Positions 4,316 to 5,358 of a DNA stretch of 5,358 nt are shown here, piece by piece (the stretch's first letter is position 1; each line of letters opens with the position of its first letter). A model generated the notes under the pieces. The model was given only the letters and a program-made list of their open reading frames with translations. It was not told the origin of the DNA and searched no databases. The DNA comes from CAIUGU01 sp031398625. GTDB taxonomy: Bacteria; Pseudomonadota; Gammaproteobacteria; Steroidobacterales; Steroidobacteraceae. Position numbers and translations under genes: made by a program. The DNA is taken from positions 1 to 5,358 of the forward strand of contig JANNNQ010000252.1 of assembly GCA_031398625.1 (NCBI GenBank), in the 5' to 3' direction.

Positions 4316-5358
4316 TCACAATCCCTGCTTCAGGCTCGCTTCCAGGAACTGGTCGAGGTCGCCGTCGAGCACCGCGGTGGTATTGCCCACTTCGATGCCG
4401 GTCCGCAGATCCTTGATACGCGACTGGTCGAGGACGTACGAACGGATCTGGTTGCCCCAGCTCACGTCCGACTTGGTGTCCTCGAGCACCCTCGCCGCAG
4501 CATTGCGCTTGTTCACTTCCAGCTCGTAGAGCTTGGCCTTGAGCATCTTCATGGCCTTGTCGCGATTCTTGTGCTGGCTGCGCTCGGCCTGGCATGCGAC
4601 GACGATGCCGGTGGGCTCGTGCGTGATGCGCACCGCGGATTCCGTCTTGTTCACGTGCTGGCCGCCCGCGCCGCTCGAGCGGTAGACGTCGGTGCGCAGG
4701 TCCGCCGGGTTGATGTCGATGTTGATGTCCTCGTCGACCTCCGGCGAGACGAACACCGAAGCAAACGAAGTGTGGCGCCGTGCATTCGAGTCGAAGGGCG
4801 ATTTCCGCACCAGGCGATGGACGCCGGTCTCGGTGCGCAGCCAGCCATAGGCGTAGTCGCCCTCGAAGCTGATGGTGGCGCTCTTGATGCCCGCCACTTC
4901 ACCACTGCCGATATCGATGACTTCGGTCCTGAAACCATGCGCATCGCCCCAGCGCAGGTACATCCTGAGCAGCATCTGCGCCCAGTCCTGCGCTTCGGTG
5001 CCGCCGGCGCCGGCCTGGATATCGAGGAACGCACTGTGCGGATCCATCTGCCCGGGGAACATGCGCCGGAACTCGAGCTGCTTGAGATCGGTCTCGACGC
5101 GCGCGAGGTCGTCGCTCACGCCCAGTGCGGTCGATTCATCGTCCTCCTCGACGGCCATCTCGAGGAGTTCGCGCGCGTCATTGAGCGCGGCACGGATCCG
5201 GTCGAGCATGCCAACTGCCTGTTCGAGGCGGGCGCGCTCCCGGCCCAGCTCCTGGGCCTTCTCGGGCGTGCTCCAGATCGCGGGGTCTTCGAGTTCCCGG
5301 CTTACCTCGGTGAGGCGTTCGCTCTTGGTGTCGTACTCAAAGAAACCCCCTGAGCAGC
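4316..5358 (-). CDS. prfB: Peptide chain release factor 2 (RF2), with programmed +1 frameshift; first ~20 codons outside the window
   Basis: Recognises UGA and UAA stop codons and triggers peptide release on the ribosome. The main frame runs from GAG at 5338 to TGA at 4316 (340 codons). Adding E. coli's 25 upstream codons gives about 365 residues, the E. coli length. In E. coli numbering the stop-codon tripeptide SPF falls at 205-207 (VRKSPFDSNARRHTS) and the catalytic GGQ at 250-252 (SSGAGGQHVNKTESAVR). The residue matching position 246 is Ser rather than the Thr of E. coli K-12. The N-terminal helical domain contains DPAIWSTPEKAQELGRER. The 5' part is in a different frame, ending LLRGFL then UGA, and is joined to the main frame by the frameshift site. 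An internal ATG at 5209 is not the true start. lysS follows on the same strand. Confidence 0.97.
   Translation of the reverse strand, partial: CSGGFFEYDTKSERLTEVSRELEDPAIWSTPEKAQELGRERARLEQAVGMLDRIRAALNDARELLEMAVEEDDESTALGVSDDLARVETDLKQLEFRRMFPGQMDPHSAFLDIQAGAGGTEAQDWAQMLLRMYLRWGDAHGFRTEVIDIGSGEVAGIKSATISFEGDYAYGWLRTETGVHRLVRKSPFDSNARRHTSFASVFVSPEVDEDINIDINPADLRTDVYRSSGAGGQHVNKTESAVRITHEPTGIVVACQAERSQHKNRDKAMKMLKAKLYELEVNKRNAAARVLEDTKSDVSWGNQIRSYVLDQSRIKDLRTGIEVGNTTAVLDGDLDQFLEASLKQGL
5337..5351 (-). promoter_or_regulatory. RF2 autoregulatory +1 frameshift site
   Basis: On the minus strand: AGGGGG (5351-5346), TTT, CTT (5342-5340), TGA (5339-5337), then G. This has the same layout as the E. 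coli prfB site, where an internal Shine-Dalgarno lies 3 nt before a slippery CUU next to an in-frame UGA. When RF2 is scarce, the ribosome slips +1 and continues as GAG TAC GAC into the 340-codon main frame; when RF2 is plentiful, it terminates. The base after UGA is G, whereas E. coli has C. Confidence 0.95.

Noticed and set aside
2697..4595. A 632-residue version of LysS beginning inside prfB
   Set aside because: The extra 134 residues are prfB read in the wrong frame and the heptad repeats; LysS proteins start near the ATG at 4193.
4571..5353. A long plus-strand frame (260 residues) opposite prfB
   Set aside because: It is a shadow of the RF2 reading frame and contains no independent motif.

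Overview
The window is a compact, high-GC stretch of a proteobacterial chromosome carrying core housekeeping genes. It is most likely from a high-GC gammaproteobacterium of the Xanthomonadales or a relative. That placement is inferred from the prfB-lysS pair, the ygfZ homologue, the type of SDH membrane anchors and the TGTAGCC heptad repeats; it has not been tested by a phylogeny.

Left part (1-1398, minus strand): the start of a succinate dehydrogenase (complex II) operon. Reading along the minus strand the order is a DUF1674/SdhAF4-type small protein (1398-1174), sdhC (986-591), sdhD (594-208) and the first 70 codons of sdhA, which runs off the left edge. sdhC/sdhD and sdhD/sdhA each overlap by an ATGA tetranucleotide, so they are probably translationally coupled. 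The DUF1674 gene is easy to miss. Its C-terminus carries the signature of the SDHAF4 family, which helps flavinylated SdhA assemble with SdhB, so the assembly factor appears to be encoded just ahead of the enzyme it serves.

Middle (1399-1778): a 380-bp gap between the divergent DUF1674 gene and ygfZ. Most of it is a 289-bp MITE-like element (1444-1732) with 29-bp terminal inverted repeats (27/29 identical, first 20 perfect), flanked on both sides by CTAG. No transposase is visible. Without the element and one CTAG copy, the divergent spacer would be only 87 bp, so the insertion sits where promoters for both flanking genes would be expected. The element also contains two internal dyads.

Right part: ygfZ (1779-2684, plus) encodes a folate-binding Fe-S cluster maintenance protein with an intact KGCYxGQE motif. 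It converges on lysS (4193-2697, minus), with only 12 bp between the two stop codons. lysS lies downstream of prfB (5358-4316, minus), as in E. coli. prfB encodes release factor 2 and includes the autoregulatory +1 programmed frameshift site (5351-5337) at the right edge; only about the first 20 codons are missing. The 122-bp prfB-lysS spacer contains five tandem TGTAGCC heptamers and one inverted copy, which can form a 10-bp stem.

No tRNA, rRNA, CRISPR array or intact transposase gene was seen. The 187-bp spacer between the DUF1674 gene and sdhC holds a short palindrome and the sdhC ribosome binding site, but no convincing promoter could be read there by eye. I did not find an evidently new multi-gene system. 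The most notable items are the MITE-like insertion in the divergent promoter region, the linked assembly factor and the heptad repeat.
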